Assembly: GCF_020404845.1 (NCBI RefSeq)
Contig: NZ_JAIOJZ010000048.1
Span: forward strand, 1-62,188
DNA: 62,188 nucleotides
Direction of reading: 5' to 3'
From: Streptomyces hyderabadensis
Lineage (GTDB): Bacteria > Actinomycetota > Actinomycetes > Streptomycetales > Streptomycetaceae
Positions 37,473-46,346 of the stretch are shown here, one piece after another (position 1 is the first letter of the stretch; each line of letters opens with the position of its first letter). The notes under the pieces are model-generated. The model made no database searches. It was not told the DNA's origin and saw only the letters and a program-made list of their open reading frames with translations. The translations under genes and the position numbers were made by a program.

Positions 37473-38270
37473 TCAGGTTCCCGCCAGCGGCAGCGCCGCC
37501 GCGACCAGCTGGCCGTTGGCCGCCGCCTTGTCCAGCGCGTCCCGCAGCAGGTCCTCGCGCGGCTGGCGGCCGATCGAGCCGACGGGCGCCGCGAACATCA
37601 GCACCTGCTGGTGCTTGTTGGCCGCCGTGCGCCAGCCCTCGGTGACCTGGAGCGGCTGGTGCGCCTGCCACCAGGCCACCGGCCGTCCGCCGTTCGTCCC
37701 CGGCTGGAGCACCGCGTGCAGCTGGCCCATCGCCAGCAGGACCGACCAGCCGTGCAGCACGGCAGGCGTGGACGCCAGCTCGGTGACCGGCATGAAGCCC
37801 TGCTCGATCAGCAGCGGCAGGAAGTCGTCGCCGGCGCCGGCCGTGCCGGGCCGGGCGATGGGGGCGGTCGGCTCCACCACCAGGGCCGGGTGCAGCTCCC
37901 CGGCGATCAGGATCAGCCCGCTGGTCACCCCGAGCACGGCCTGCTCGGGGGCGGCCTTCTGAGGGGCGGCGGGCGCGGGCTCGGAACGGGCCTGGTCGGC
38001 GCTGATGGACCGCACCGCGCCCTGGAGCTGCTCCTCGGTGACCTTGACCACCTGCGAGGGCAGGCAGCCCGCGTGGGCGAAGGCGAGCACGGCGGTCTCG
38101 TCCCCGATGAACAGGACGGTGCTGGTGCGCTCCTGCTCACAGTCGCCCGGGGTGCGGCAGGACGTGCAGTCGTAGCTGCCCGGGGCGGACTCCCCGGCCA
38201 GGAGGCGGTCGGCTTCTTCGTCGCCGATCTCGGCGCGTACGTCGTCGCTGACGTCGAGCATGCGCGGCAC
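37473..38270 (-). CDS. Hypothetical cysteine-motif protein
   Basis: This 265-aa cytosolic protein begins MPRMLDVSDDVRAEIG and has a compact region YDCTSCRTPGDCEQERTS with four cysteines, followed by FAHAGCLPSQV. The second half is SseB-like in feel (GFMPVTELASTPAVLHGWSV) but I do not assign a family. The cysteines could bind zinc or an iron-sulfur centre. GTG 38270 has GGGAG 6 nt upstream. ATG 38261 is the alternative. The gene runs opposite to the next one across 411 bp. Confidence 0.7.
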   Translation of the reverse strand: MPRMLDVSDDVRAEIGDEEADRLLAGESAPGSYDCTSCRTPGDCEQERTSTVLFIGDETAVLAFAHAGCLPSQVVKVTEEQLQGAVRSISADQARSEPAPAAPQKAAPEQAVLGVTSGLILIAGELHPALVVEPTAPIARPGTAGAGDDFLPLLIEQGFMPVTELASTPAVLHGWSVLLAMGQLHAVLQPGTNGGRPVAWWQAHQPLQVTEGWRTAANKHQQVLMFAAPVGSIGRQPREDLLRDALDKAAANGQLVAAALPLAGT

Positions 38271-38681
38271 GGGTGGCTCCCTCGGGATGCGGTGCGTGGC
38301 CGGACCGGGTGGCTCCCGGGCCGTGGTCCGGGCGGGTCCCCGGCTCATGCAAGGACAACGGGGGATCAGTGGCGGGAGTCACGCCCCATGGCCAACGGAA
38401 TCGAACCATGCGACGCACCCGATCGTCCGCCGGGCGCGGGCGTCGCCGTACGCCCAAGTGAGCTGCGGGCGAACGAGGTTGGGGCGCCGGAGCAGGGTCG
38501 GGCCGGGTCAGCCGCGAGTCGACAAATCATGAAATCAGCGAATGAACTGCGTGACTGGAAATGGATGTCATCGGGCGCCCGTCCCCGTCGTGACCACATC
38601 GCAATCGGACACGGACAACCAGAAGGCGGGGTTCCGGGTCTAACCGGACGACGAGACGCCCATCGGAGGAACCGCACCGCA
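38271..38681. other. 411-bp divergent intergenic region
   Basis: It separates two divergent hypothetical genes. The stretch around 38515-38575 is much less GC-rich than its surroundings and is the likely promoter area. GGAGG at 38665-38669 serves the right-hand gene. A tRNA T-loop-like GGAATCGAACC at 38397-38407 does not fold into a tRNA. Confidence 0.4.
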
Positions 38682-39524
38682 ATGACGCCGCCGGCCCCAC
38701 CGGCCGCCCCGCTGCGCGCCGACTGCATCGGCGACTCCGCGGGCGGTCTGACCTTCGACGTCGCCGCGCGCGGGGACACCGGGGCGGCCCTGCTCGTCCT
38801 GCGCCGCCGCGCCACCGACGCCGTCGACGCCGCCGCGGACACGGTCAGCCTGCCGCTGGCCCCGGCGGCGGAGGGCCGGCTGCGCGCCGCGCTGCCCAGC
38901 AGCGTCTCCCTGCCCGAGGGCCGCTGGGACGCCTACGCCCGCCTGTCCGACGGCCGGCCGCGGCGCCTGGTGCCCGGCGTCACCGACCTGCGCTCCCTGG
39001 CCGAGCGCACCCCCAGCGGACTGCTCGGCCACGTCGCCGTCCGCATCCCGTACGCCACCCGGCAGGGCAACCTCACCGTCCGCAGCTGGCTGCGCGCCCC
39101 GCACGCGGAGGCGGTGGACCTGCGCCTGACCGGCGGCGGCCTGACCGTACGCGGACGCGTGTACGGCACCCAGCTGGCGCCCGGGGCGGACGCCGAGCTG
39201 CGCGCCCGGCCCGGCGGCGGAGCGGGCGGCGAGGACGGCGCCGGGGTGCGCCGGGTGGACGTCGCCGCCGAGCGGACGGAGTTCGCCTTCACCGTGCCCT
39301 ACGACGGCCTGGCTCCGGGGCTGTGGGACCTGTGGCTGCGGCCCGCCGGTGACGCCGGTCCTGCGGTGCGCCTGGCGCGGCTGCTGGACGACGTCGCCGA
39401 GAAGAACCCGGTCCTCACCTTCCCCCGCGCGCGTGTGCGGACGGCCCACGGCCCCGTGGAGGCCGGGCCGTACTACACCCGGGACAACGACCTGTCGCTC
39501 GCCGTCGTCCCGCTGGCGGCCTGA
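38682..39524 (+). CDS. Hypothetical beta-rich protein of glycosyltransferase-associated type
   Basis: This 280-aa soluble protein is rich in beta-strand patterns (GDSAGGLTFDVAARGDTGAALLVLR, in parts). It contains PYATRQGNLTVRSWLR, TEFAFTVPYDGL, GLWDLWLRP and a terminal PYYTRDNDLSLAVVPL. Similar segments occur in Streptomyces proteins near sugar transferases, but this is memory and not a search. No signal peptide or catalytic motif is clear. ATG 38682 is 12 nt after GGAGG. Confidence 0.65.
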   Translation: MTPPAPPAAPLRADCIGDSAGGLTFDVAARGDTGAALLVLRRRATDAVDAAADTVSLPLAPAAEGRLRAALPSSVSLPEGRWDAYARLSDGRPRRLVPGVTDLRSLAERTPSGLLGHVAVRIPYATRQGNLTVRSWLRAPHAEAVDLRLTGGGLTVRGRVYGTQLAPGADAELRARPGGGAGGEDGAGVRRVDVAAERTEFAFTVPYDGLAPGLWDLWLRPAGDAGPAVRLARLLDDVAEKNPVLTFPRARVRTAHGPVEAGPYYTRDNDLSLAVVPLAA

Positions 39525-39857
39525 CCGTATGTCCGATGTTCGATTCGTGTAAGTGATCCGGGGCCCTTCCCCAGGGGTACGCGCACGTCCGTTCGGGAGT
39601 GTTCGGGCGTGGAATGCGGGGCCTCGCCCGGTCGCCCCGAACGCCTTTTCCGTCCGCTTATTCGACGGAGTACCGCGACACGCGGAAATTCACCTCGGCC
39701 GTCCGCGGAACGCACCCGAATCCGTCCGTCCGTGTGAACGGGTTCCAGCAAAACGCGCCTCATGATCCTGTGACAGAAATGTGACCCCAGGTGCATCTGT
39801 GACCCGTGTTACCGGCTCGGGCTTCCCCGCTCCCGCGGCAGGGCATAGCGTGGCGGC
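39525..39857 (+). other. 333-bp intergenic region before the I78 gene
   Basis: This relatively AT-rich region contains four GTnAC hexamers at 39770-39813 and a TAGCGT -10 at 39846-39851. No gene is supported in it. Confidence 0.45.
39770..39813 (+). promoter_or_regulatory. Cluster of GTnAC direct repeats (MtrA/GlnR-type candidate)
   Basis: GTGACA (39770), GTGACC (39781), GTGACC (39799) and GTTACC (39808) lie in the same orientation. The first two are 11 bp apart, the helical-turn spacing used by MtrA and GlnR. They sit about 45-88 bp before the predicted transcription start of the I78 gene. Confidence 0.4.
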
Positions 39858-40073
39858 ATGGCACCGATTCCGACACCCCCGGCCGAGCCCCAGGACAGTC
39901 CGGACACCTACGTCGGCCTCGATTCCGACGCGGCCGAGCGGCTGGCGCGGGAGCGGGGCTGGTCGACGGTGCGGTCCCTGGCGCCCGGCACGGTCATCAC
40001 CATGGAGTACCGCGTGGGCCGCCTCAACTTCGAGGTGAAGGACGGCCGCGTGTCCCGGGCCTGGAAGGGCTAG
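39858..40073 (+). CDS. I78-family peptidase inhibitor-like protein
   Basis: This 71-aa protein carries the I78 pattern RERGWSTVRSLAPGTVITME then YRVGRLNFEVKDGRVSRAWKG, which covers nearly its whole length. I78 members inhibit serine proteases. No signal peptide is present, so its target may be intracellular or it may be exported another way. The ATG at 39858 is 6 nt after TAGCGT, so the mRNA is probably leaderless. Confidence 0.85.
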   Translation: MAPIPTPPAEPQDSPDTYVGLDSDAAERLARERGWSTVRSLAPGTVITMEYRVGRLNFEVKDGRVSRAWKG

Positions 40074-40103
40074 GACGGGTCCGGGAGGCCCCCCAGGGCG
40101 CGC

Positions 40104-41120
40104 TCAGCCGCCCGACAGGGGGCGTGCGGCCGAGGCCGTGTTGCGCGGGTGGCGGTCGGCGTGCGGCGGCCGGCGGCTGCCGGCCGGGGTCACCGGCGTA
40201 CGGTCCGAGCGGGCCGTGTGCGGCCCCGGAGCCAGGTACACCGCCCGGGCGGTGCGCGGCGCGGAGACCGGCTCGCGGGCCGGTGCGCCCGGCCGGCCGG
40301 AGCCTGCCGGGGTGACGGGTACGGGCCGGCCAGCCGGGCGCTTCCCCGCCCGCTCGCGGCCGCGCCGCGCGGACCAGCGGTCGCGCAGCCCCAGGATCCA
40401 GGCCTCCGCGCGGGTGATCAGCGGTTCGAACCAGGGGAGTGCCAGCAGGATCAGCAGCCCCGCCGCCCAGCCGAGGAGCACGTCGCTGAGCCAGTGCGTA
40501 CCGAGGTAGACGGTGGACATGCCGACCCCGAGCGAGGTGACCGCGGACAGCGCGGACAGCCAGCGCCGGGCCCGGTGCGTCGAGGCCAGGTAGGCGAGGA
40601 TGCCCCAGGTCACGACGGCGTTCGCGGTGTGACCGCTCGGAAATATATCGCCGCCGAGCCACATCTCGTTGGCGCCGATCGTGGTCGCGTAGTGCGGTCC
40701 GAGGCGCCCCATGCCGTACTTGGCGGCGCCGACCGTGACGTTCAGCAGGAGCAGGGAGACGCCGAGCGCCAGCAGCGGGCGCAGGGTGTGCTGCCGCCAG
40801 GAGCGCCAGCCGAGCCAGGCCGCGACCATCACGGCGGTGGGACCGCGCTGGCCGAGCACCACGTAGTAGTCGACGAACGCGTGGATCTCCGGCCACTGCT
40901 GGTAGGGCCTGAAGAACATGACCTGCCAGTCGAGGCGGACCAGCCACGAGGTGATCACCACGGCCCACACGATCGCGATGTAGAACGCGAGGGTCCCGGC
41001 GAACAGCGCGAACCTGTGCCGGGACATCTCCGGCGCGTCCAGGAGCTCCGGTCGTTCCGGCTCCCGGTCCAGTCTCGCGAACACCCGGTCCAGACGGGTG
41101 GGCTTCCGTTCGGTACGCAC
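40104..41120 (-). CDS. PAP2-family membrane phosphatase
   Basis: This 338-aa protein has five to six membrane segments from residue 40 and the phosphatase motifs KYGMGRLGPH, PSGHTANAVVTWG and VYLGTHWLSDVLLGW. The C-terminal 90 residues are a Pro/Arg-rich cytoplasmic tail. It probably dephosphorylates a lipid pyrophosphate or phosphatidate at the outer face. The GTG at 41120 is 7 nt after a minus-strand TAACGT (41128-41133). That favours it over a start at 41213. Confidence 0.88.
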   Translation of the reverse strand: MRTERKPTRLDRVFARLDREPERPELLDAPEMSRHRFALFAGTLAFYIAIVWAVVITSWLVRLDWQVMFFRPYQQWPEIHAFVDYYVVLGQRGPTAVMVAAWLGWRSWRQHTLRPLLALGVSLLLLNVTVGAAKYGMGRLGPHYATTIGANEMWLGGDIFPSGHTANAVVTWGILAYLASTHRARRWLSALSAVTSLGVGMSTVYLGTHWLSDVLLGWAAGLLILLALPWFEPLITRAEAWILGLRDRWSARRGRERAGKRPAGRPVPVTPAGSGRPGAPAREPVSAPRTARAVYLAPGPHTARSDRTPVTPAGSRRPPHADRHPRNTASAARPLSGG

Positions 41121-41359
41121 CCAATCGACGTTACAGCGAGTGAGGAGTGATCCCGGCCGAATCAACGGCTTTGTGATGACGATGTGATGTGGGATTCCTC
41201 TCAGGCGACGCATTGTTTCCGGCTAATCCGCAATCCCGTCCGGCTGCGGACTTCAATTCTTTTGATCTGCCCGGTCGGCGGTTTTATCGTGCTTATGAAT
41301 TCGTTCACCGAATGCTGGTCCGGAATTGTCCCGGCGGTCACCGGGCGGCCCCCCGCGGG

Positions 41360-42541
41360 TCAGGGCGGGCCGGAGCCGTTGAGCCAGAACGCCCCGTAGA
41401 CCGCCGACGCGGCCGCGACGGCGCACACCAGCAGCGTCGCCCGGGCGGTGCGCAGCCGGGCCAGGCCCAGGGCCAGGGGGAACAGCAGCGGGAACGCGGG
41501 CAGCAGCAGCCGGGGCTTGGAGCCGAAGTAGCTCGACGCGCACAGGGCGAGCACGGTGACGAGCCCCGCGTACACCAGCAGCGGCGGCGGCTGGCGCTGC
41601 CGTACGCACACCACGTACAGCCAGACCAGCAGCGCGACCCCGATCACCAGTCCGACGCCCGCCAGGGCACCCGGGAACGACGTGAACTTCCCGGCGACGA
41701 AGCGGGCGAAGGCCGCACCCCCGTCGAAGCCGTTGCGCCAGCCGGCCTGCACGTCGAGATAGCCGAGCGGGCCCTTGCCGGTGCGGTGGCCGACCCACAG
41801 GACGTAACCGGCGGCGCCCAGGGGCGCGAGCAGCATGCCGAGCAGGTGCCGCGCGCCGGGCGCGCCGTCCGGGTCACCGCCGCTCCTGCTGCGCACGAAC
41901 GCCGTGAGCACGGCCACCCACACCGCCGCCGTCACCGCGAGCCCGACCGGCCGGGTCAGCCCGGCCAGCGCCGCCAGGGTCCCGGCCGTCACCCAGCGCC
42001 CGGTCAGCACCGCGTACAGCGACCAGGCGGCCAGCGCCGTGAACAGGGACTCGCTGTACGCCATCGACTGCACGATCCCGACCGGCAGCACGGCCCACAG
42101 CAGCGCCGCGCACACGCCCGCCCGGGCGCCGTACACGTGGTCCGCCACCGCGAAGATCCCCCAGGCCGCGGCGAGCGAGGCCAGCAGGCTCACGACGAAA
42201 CCCGCGTCCGCGTACGACAGCGGGGAGACGGCGGCGCCCAGCCGCTCCAGCCAGGGCAGCAGCGGGAAGAAGGCGAGGTTGGAGTGCACGTCGCCGTTCG
42301 GCAGCTGCACCTCGTAGCCGTATCCCAGCTCGGCGACCCTGGTGTACCAGAGGGAGTCCCAGCGGGCGGTCAGCAGCGGGTACGCGCTCTTGTCGCGCGC
42401 CGCGCTCCACAGGGCCAGGGCGAGCAGGCCCAGGGCGCGCACGGCCGCGTAGCCGAGCAGCGCCGGGGCGGCCCGGCGCAGGGCGCCGGACGGACCCGGG
42501 GCGCCGGTGCGGCCCGCGGTGCGCGTTTCAAGATCGGTCAC
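41360..42541 (-). CDS. PIG-V-type polytopic mannosyltransferase
   Basis: This 393-aa membrane protein has about eight to ten hydrophobic segments and the luminal-loop motif ARWDSLWYTRVAELGYGYE, followed by LAFFPLLPWLERLGAA. The acidic WD motif is that of GT-C enzymes that use polyprenyl-phosphate mannose, such as PIG-V relatives. The probable role is mannosylation of an envelope glycolipid or protein. GTG 42541 is 7 nt after GATAAT on the minus strand (42549-42554), which fits a leaderless message. Confidence 0.82.
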   Translation of the reverse strand: MTDLETRTAGRTGAPGPSGALRRAAPALLGYAAVRALGLLALALWSAARDKSAYPLLTARWDSLWYTRVAELGYGYEVQLPNGDVHSNLAFFPLLPWLERLGAAVSPLSYADAGFVVSLLASLAAAWGIFAVADHVYGARAGVCAALLWAVLPVGIVQSMAYSESLFTALAAWSLYAVLTGRWVTAGTLAALAGLTRPVGLAVTAAVWVAVLTAFVRSRSGGDPDGAPGARHLLGMLLAPLGAAGYVLWVGHRTGKGPLGYLDVQAGWRNGFDGGAAFARFVAGKFTSFPGALAGVGLVIGVALLVWLYVVCVRQRQPPPLLVYAGLVTVLALCASSYFGSKPRLLLPAFPLLFPLALGLARLRTARATLLVCAVAAASAVYGAFWLNGSGPP

Positions 42542-42644
42542 GGGCTCGATTATCTGCCGGTCGGGAGGGCCGCCGTTCCGCCGGGGCGGCCGGGACGGTG
42601 GCGGCAGTGGCGCACGCCACACGAGTGACGCGGGATGTGTGAGG

Positions 42645-42694
42645 CCCGCCACGTGTGCGGTGGCGGGTCTCGCGTACGCTGGCGAGTCACTCGC
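42645..42694 (+). promoter_or_regulatory. Promoter region of the MFS gene with two inverted repeats
   Basis: CCCGCCAC (42645-42652) pairs with GTGGCGGG (42660-42667). TACGCT at 42674-42679 is a -10 candidate, and GCGAGTCACTCGC at 42682-42694 is a perfect palindrome just downstream. The second palindrome is placed where a TetR or MarR repressor would act. No such regulator gene is adjacent. Confidence 0.45.
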
Positions 42695-42799
42695 GTTCCG
42701 CTGCACGGCCCGGAGCCCCCGCTCCTCTCCGGCCGAGCCGCCGGGGAGTCCCCACCCCGCGGCCCGCCGGACGCGAGGGAACATCTTGGAGGTACGTAC

Positions 42800-44404
42800 A
42801 TGTCCGGGACGACCACGGCTGCCGTCGCGCCGCGCCGTCGGGCGGCCGGGGCCGGTGCCAACCGCTGGGTGGTCCTGGTCGTCCTCTGCGTCAGCCTGCT
42901 GCTCGTCGCCGTCGACGCGACCGTGCTGCACGTGGCGGTCCCCGCCGTCACCGAGGACCTCAGGCCCGGCGCCATCGAACTGCTCTGGATCGTCGACGTC
43001 TATCCGCTCGTCTGCGCCTCGCTGCTGATCCTCTTCGGCACGCTGGGCGACCGGGTGGGCCGCAGACGGATCCTGCTGCTCGGCTACGCCCTCTTCGGCA
43101 TCGCCTCCGCGCTGGCGGCGCTCGCGGACAGCGCCCAGGTGCTGATCGCGGCCCGCGCGCTGCTCGGCGTCGGCGGCGCCATGATCATGCCGGCGACGCT
43201 GTCGATCCTGCGGCAGGTCTTCCCCGACCGGCGGGAACGGGCGCTGGCCATCGGCATCTGGAGCGCCGTGGCCGCGGTCGGCGCGGCGGTCGGACCGCTG
43301 CTCGGCGGCTTCCTGCTGGAACACTTCTGGTGGGGCTCGGTCTTCCTCGTCAACATCCCGCTGATGCTGGTCAGCCTGCCGGTGGGGCGGCTGCTGCTGC
43401 CCGAGTCGAAGGGCGACGGCCGCGGACCCTGGGACGTGGTCGGCGCGCTGATGGCGGCGGGCGGCCTGTTCGGGGTCGTCCTGGGCGTGAAGCGGCTCGG
43501 CGGCGGGGAGCCGGTGGTGAGCCCGCTCACCGTGCTGCCGCTGGTGCTGGGCGCGGCGCTGCTGGCGGGGTTCGTACGGCGGCAGCGACGGCGTACGTAT
43601 CCGCTGGTGGACCTCGCGATGTTCCGGCGGCCGGCGTTCAGCACGTCGGTGGGGTGCATCGTGCTCGCGATGCTGGCGCTGGTGGGTCTTGAGCTGATCG
43701 CGGCGCAGTACCTGCAACTGGTGCTCGGTCTTTCCCCGCTGGAGACCGGGCTGCGGCTGCTGCCGCTCACCTTCGCGGCGATGGCGGCGGGTCTTGCGGG
43801 TGCGCGCATGCTGCGGCGCTTCGGGCCGCGGCGGATGGTGTGCGCGGGGTTCTGCCTGACGGCGTTCGCGGTGGTACTGCTGACGGCGATGGGGCGGGCC
43901 GACAACTGCGCGCTGCTGCTGACCGGGTTCGTGCTGCTCGGCTTCGGTCTGGAGACGACGCTGTTCGGGGCGTACGAGTCGATGCTGAGCGAGGCGCCGC
44001 AGGACCAGTCGGGCGGGGCGGCGGCGATCGGCGAGACCTCGTACCAGCTGGGCGCCGGGATCGGGATCGCCCTGCTGGGCAGCGTGATGAACGCGGCGTA
44101 CGCGCCCGGGCTGACGGGCGGGGTGCCCGGGGTGCCCGCGTCGGCGTCGGTGGCGGCGGGGCATTCGCTGGGGGAGGCGTACGAGGTCGCCGCGCGGCTC
44201 GGCGGGCCCGCGGGGGTGGCGCTGCGGCGGGCCGCCGGGGACGCGTTCGTGCACGGGCTGCACGTGACGTTGGTGGTGAGTGCGGGGTTGCTGCTGCTGG
44301 GGGCGGTGATGGCGCTGCGGTTGCCGCGGGTGATGCAGTGCGAGGAGGTGCCGGTGCCGGCGCCTCGGGGGGCCGTGGAGTCCCAGTCGCGCGTCTCGGT
44401 GTGA
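42800..44404 (+). CDS. MFS drug exporter, DHA2 (14-helix) type
   Basis: This 534-aa transporter has motif A as GTLGDRVGRRRILLLG, motif C in the fifth helix region (AVAAVGAAVGPLLGGFLLEHF) and about 14 membrane segments, all typical of proton-coupled efflux pumps such as QacA or SmvA. Substrate is unknown. ATG 42800 is 7 nt after GGAGG. It is divergent from the mannosyltransferase gene. Confidence 0.9.
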   Translation: MSGTTTAAVAPRRRAAGAGANRWVVLVVLCVSLLLVAVDATVLHVAVPAVTEDLRPGAIELLWIVDVYPLVCASLLILFGTLGDRVGRRRILLLGYALFGIASALAALADSAQVLIAARALLGVGGAMIMPATLSILRQVFPDRRERALAIGIWSAVAAVGAAVGPLLGGFLLEHFWWGSVFLVNIPLMLVSLPVGRLLLPESKGDGRGPWDVVGALMAAGGLFGVVLGVKRLGGGEPVVSPLTVLPLVLGAALLAGFVRRQRRRTYPLVDLAMFRRPAFSTSVGCIVLAMLALVGLELIAAQYLQLVLGLSPLETGLRLLPLTFAAMAAGLAGARMLRRFGPRRMVCAGFCLTAFAVVLLTAMGRADNCALLLTGFVLLGFGLETTLFGAYESMLSEAPQDQSGGAAAIGETSYQLGAGIGIALLGSVMNAAYAPGLTGGVPGVPASASVAAGHSLGEAYEVAARLGGPAGVALRRAAGDAFVHGLHVTLVVSAGLLLLGAVMALRLPRVMQCEEVPVPAPRGAVESQSRVSV

Positions 44405-44635
44405 GCCGGGGCGGCGGCCGGGCGTGGGTGGCTGAGGAGCGTCGGCCGCTGCGGGCCGTCTTCGAATGGTCTCCCACCCACGCACCACCCGTTCGCCGCC
44501 GGCCGAGGGTGGACGTTTCCCGTGGGGGGCTGTCCGCCGTCGGCGGCTGCGGCTCGTGGGCCGGAGGGGATCGCCCGGCCGGAGCATGGTGGACGTGCGG
44601 GGCGCCGCATCGTAACGTCGGCAGCGAGAGCCGTG

Positions 44636-44650
44636 ACTAGCGGCGCTAGT
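44636..44650 (+). promoter_or_regulatory. 15-bp palindromic operator before the acyl-CoA dehydrogenase gene
   Basis: ACTAGCGGCGCTAGT has 7-bp arms around one base. It lies downstream of a TGGACG-17-TAACGT promoter candidate (44590-44618) and before CGGAGGG. This is a typical position for a TetR-family repressor of acyl-CoA metabolism. The regulator is not in the window. Confidence 0.5.
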
Positions 44651-44674
44651 TTTTAACAGCCCGGAGGGTGTCCC

Positions 44675-45868
44675 ATGGCCGCGTCCCCCAAGTTGCCCGC
44701 GTTCGACCCCGCCGACCCCCTCGGCCTCGACGACCTGCTCGAACCGGAGGACCTGGCGGTCCGGGACACCGTGCGCGGCTGGGCCGCGGACCGCGTGCTG
44801 CCGCACGTCGCGGAGTGGTACGAGAAGGGCGAGCTGCCCGGGATCAGGGAGCTGGCGCGCGAGCTCGGCTCCATCGGCGCGCTCGGGATGTCCCTGGAGG
44901 GGTACGGCTGCGCCGGGGCGAGCGCCGTCCAGTACGGGCTGGCCTGTCTGGAGCTGGAGGCGGCCGACTCCGGCATCCGCTCCCTGGTCTCCGTGCAGGG
45001 CTCCCTCGCCATGTATGCCATTCACCGCTTCGGGAGCGAGGAGCAGAAGCAGCAGTGGCTGCCGCGCATGGCCGCCGGTGAGGTCATCGGGTGCTTCGGG
45101 CTCACCGAGCCCGACCACGGGTCCGACCCGGCCGCCATGCGCACCCGTGCCAAGCGGGACGCCGGCGGGGACTGGGTGCTGGGCGGGCGCAAGATGTGGA
45201 TCACCAACGGTTCGGTGGCCGGTGTCGCGGTCGTCTGGGCGCAGACCGAGGAGGGCATCCGCGGCTTCGTCGTGCCGACGGACAGCCCCGGTTTCTCCGC
45301 GCCCGAGATCAAGCACAAGTGGTCCCTGCGGGCCAGCGTCACCAGCGAGCTGGTCATGGACGACGTACGGCTGCCCGCTGACGCCGTACTGCCGGAGGTG
45401 ACCGGGCTGCGCGGGCCGCTGAGCTGTCTCTCGCACGCCCGTTACGGAATCGTCTGGGGCTCGATGGGGGCGGCGCGCAGCTCCTTCGAGGCGGCCCTGG
45501 AGTACGCGAGGTCGCGGGAGCAGTTCGGGCGGCCCATCGGCGGCTTCCAGCTGACCCAGGCCAAGCTCGCCGACATGGCGGTCGAACTGCACAAGGGGAT
45601 CCTGCTCGCCCACCACCTCGGGCGGCGCATGGACGCCGGCCGCCTGCGTCCCGAGCAGGTCAGCTTCGGCAAGCTCAACAACGTGCGCGAGGCCATCGAC
45701 ATCTGCCGGACGGCACGGACGATCCTCGGTGCCAACGGGATCTCCCTCGAATACCCCGTGATGCGGCACGCGACGAACCTGGAATCGGTGCTCACCTACG
45801 AGGGCACCGTCGAGATGCACCAGCTGGTGCTGGGCAAGGCACTCACCGGACTCGACGCCTTCCGGTGA
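44675..45868 (+). CDS. Acyl-CoA dehydrogenase, glutaryl-CoA dehydrogenase-like
   Basis: This 397-aa flavoprotein has the family blocks IGCFGLTEPDHGSDPAAM, KMWITNGSVAGVAVVWAQ, RSREQFGRPIGGFQLTQAKL and the catalytic glutamate in LTYEGTVEMHQLVLGKALTG. The segment GIRSLVSVQGSLAMYAI and the EGT-x5-L ending are characteristic of glutaryl-CoA dehydrogenases, which decarboxylate as they oxidise. The assignment to glutaryl-CoA is probable but not certain. CGGAGGG at 44662-44668 supports ATG 44675. Confidence 0.9.
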   Translation: MAASPKLPAFDPADPLGLDDLLEPEDLAVRDTVRGWAADRVLPHVAEWYEKGELPGIRELARELGSIGALGMSLEGYGCAGASAVQYGLACLELEAADSGIRSLVSVQGSLAMYAIHRFGSEEQKQQWLPRMAAGEVIGCFGLTEPDHGSDPAAMRTRAKRDAGGDWVLGGRKMWITNGSVAGVAVVWAQTEEGIRGFVVPTDSPGFSAPEIKHKWSLRASVTSELVMDDVRLPADAVLPEVTGLRGPLSCLSHARYGIVWGSMGAARSSFEAALEYARSREQFGRPIGGFQLTQAKLADMAVELHKGILLAHHLGRRMDAGRLRPEQVSFGKLNNVREAIDICRTARTILGANGISLEYPVMRHATNLESVLTYEGTVEMHQLVLGKALTGLDAFR

Positions 45869-45881
45869 AAGGCCGGGGTGG

Positions 45882-45908
45882 GGCGGGGCCGTGGTGCGCG
45901 GCCCCGCC
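45882..45908. terminator. Bidirectional hairpin between acyl-CoA dehydrogenase and sflA
   Basis: GGCGGGGCCG pairs perfectly with CGGCCCCGCC around TGGTGCG. It touches the stop codon of the convergent sflA gene. Confidence 0.75.
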
Positions 45909-46346
45909 TCAGCTCTGGTTGAAGAAACCGTCGGAACGGTGCGCGGCGGGCTCGCCGCTGATGACCTGGGTGTCGGCCGGGCTCAGCAGGAACACCCGGG
46001 TGGACACCCGCTCGATCGAACCGCGCAGGCCGAAGATGAGCCCGGCCGCGAAGTCGACCACGCGCTTGGCGTCGGTGCCCTCCATGGCCGTCAGGTTCAC
46101 GATGACCGGCACCCCGTCCCGGAACAGCTCACCGATGGCCCGTGCGTCCCGGAAGCTGTCCGGGGTGACCGTCGCGATGCGGCGGCCCTTCTCCTCGGCC
46201 ACGTCCGAGGCCACCTTGACCCGCGGGTCCGTGACCCAGGCGTCGCCGGTCTCGTTTCCCTCGGAGTAGTCGTCGTCGTAGTAACGCTCGTCATCGTTGT
46301 CGTCGACGAGGCCGAGCCACGCACTCGCCTTGCGTACCGATCCCAT
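45909..46346 (-). CDS. sflA: SepF-like cell-division protein (SflA)
   Basis: This 145-aa protein has a SepF core (VTPDSFRDARAIGELFRDG, VPVIVNLTAMEGTDAKRVVD and FAAGLIFGLRGSIERV). A short acidic linker (DDNDDERYYDDDYSEG) follows the N-terminal MGSVRKASAWLGLV amphipathic helix that binds membrane in this family. Streptomyces has SepF plus the paralogues SflA and SflB. SepF itself lies in the ftsZ region, so this isolated copy is SflA by context. It should tune FtsZ-ring assembly in sporulation. GGAGG precedes the ATG. Confidence 0.88.
   Translation of the reverse strand: MGSVRKASAWLGLVDDNDDERYYDDDYSEGNETGDAWVTDPRVKVASDVAEEKGRRIATVTPDSFRDARAIGELFRDGVPVIVNLTAMEGTDAKRVVDFAAGLIFGLRGSIERVSTRVFLLSPADTQVISGEPAAHRSDGFFNQS

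Noticed and set aside
38397..38407. GGAATCGAACC, a tRNA T-loop-like sequence on the minus strand
   Set aside because: The flanking bases give only a partial T stem and no matching acceptor stem or anticodon arm is found within 80 nt.
39537..39549. A GTTCGATTC motif as a possible tRNA end
   Set aside because: The stem bases do not pair and no other tRNA arms are present.
41360..45820. A 1486-codon open frame on the minus strand covering the MFS and acyl-CoA dehydrogenase genes
   Set aside because: Only its last 394 codons, from GTG 42541, have coding character (the PIG-V-like protein). The rest is the complement of well-identified plus-strand genes in GC-rich DNA.
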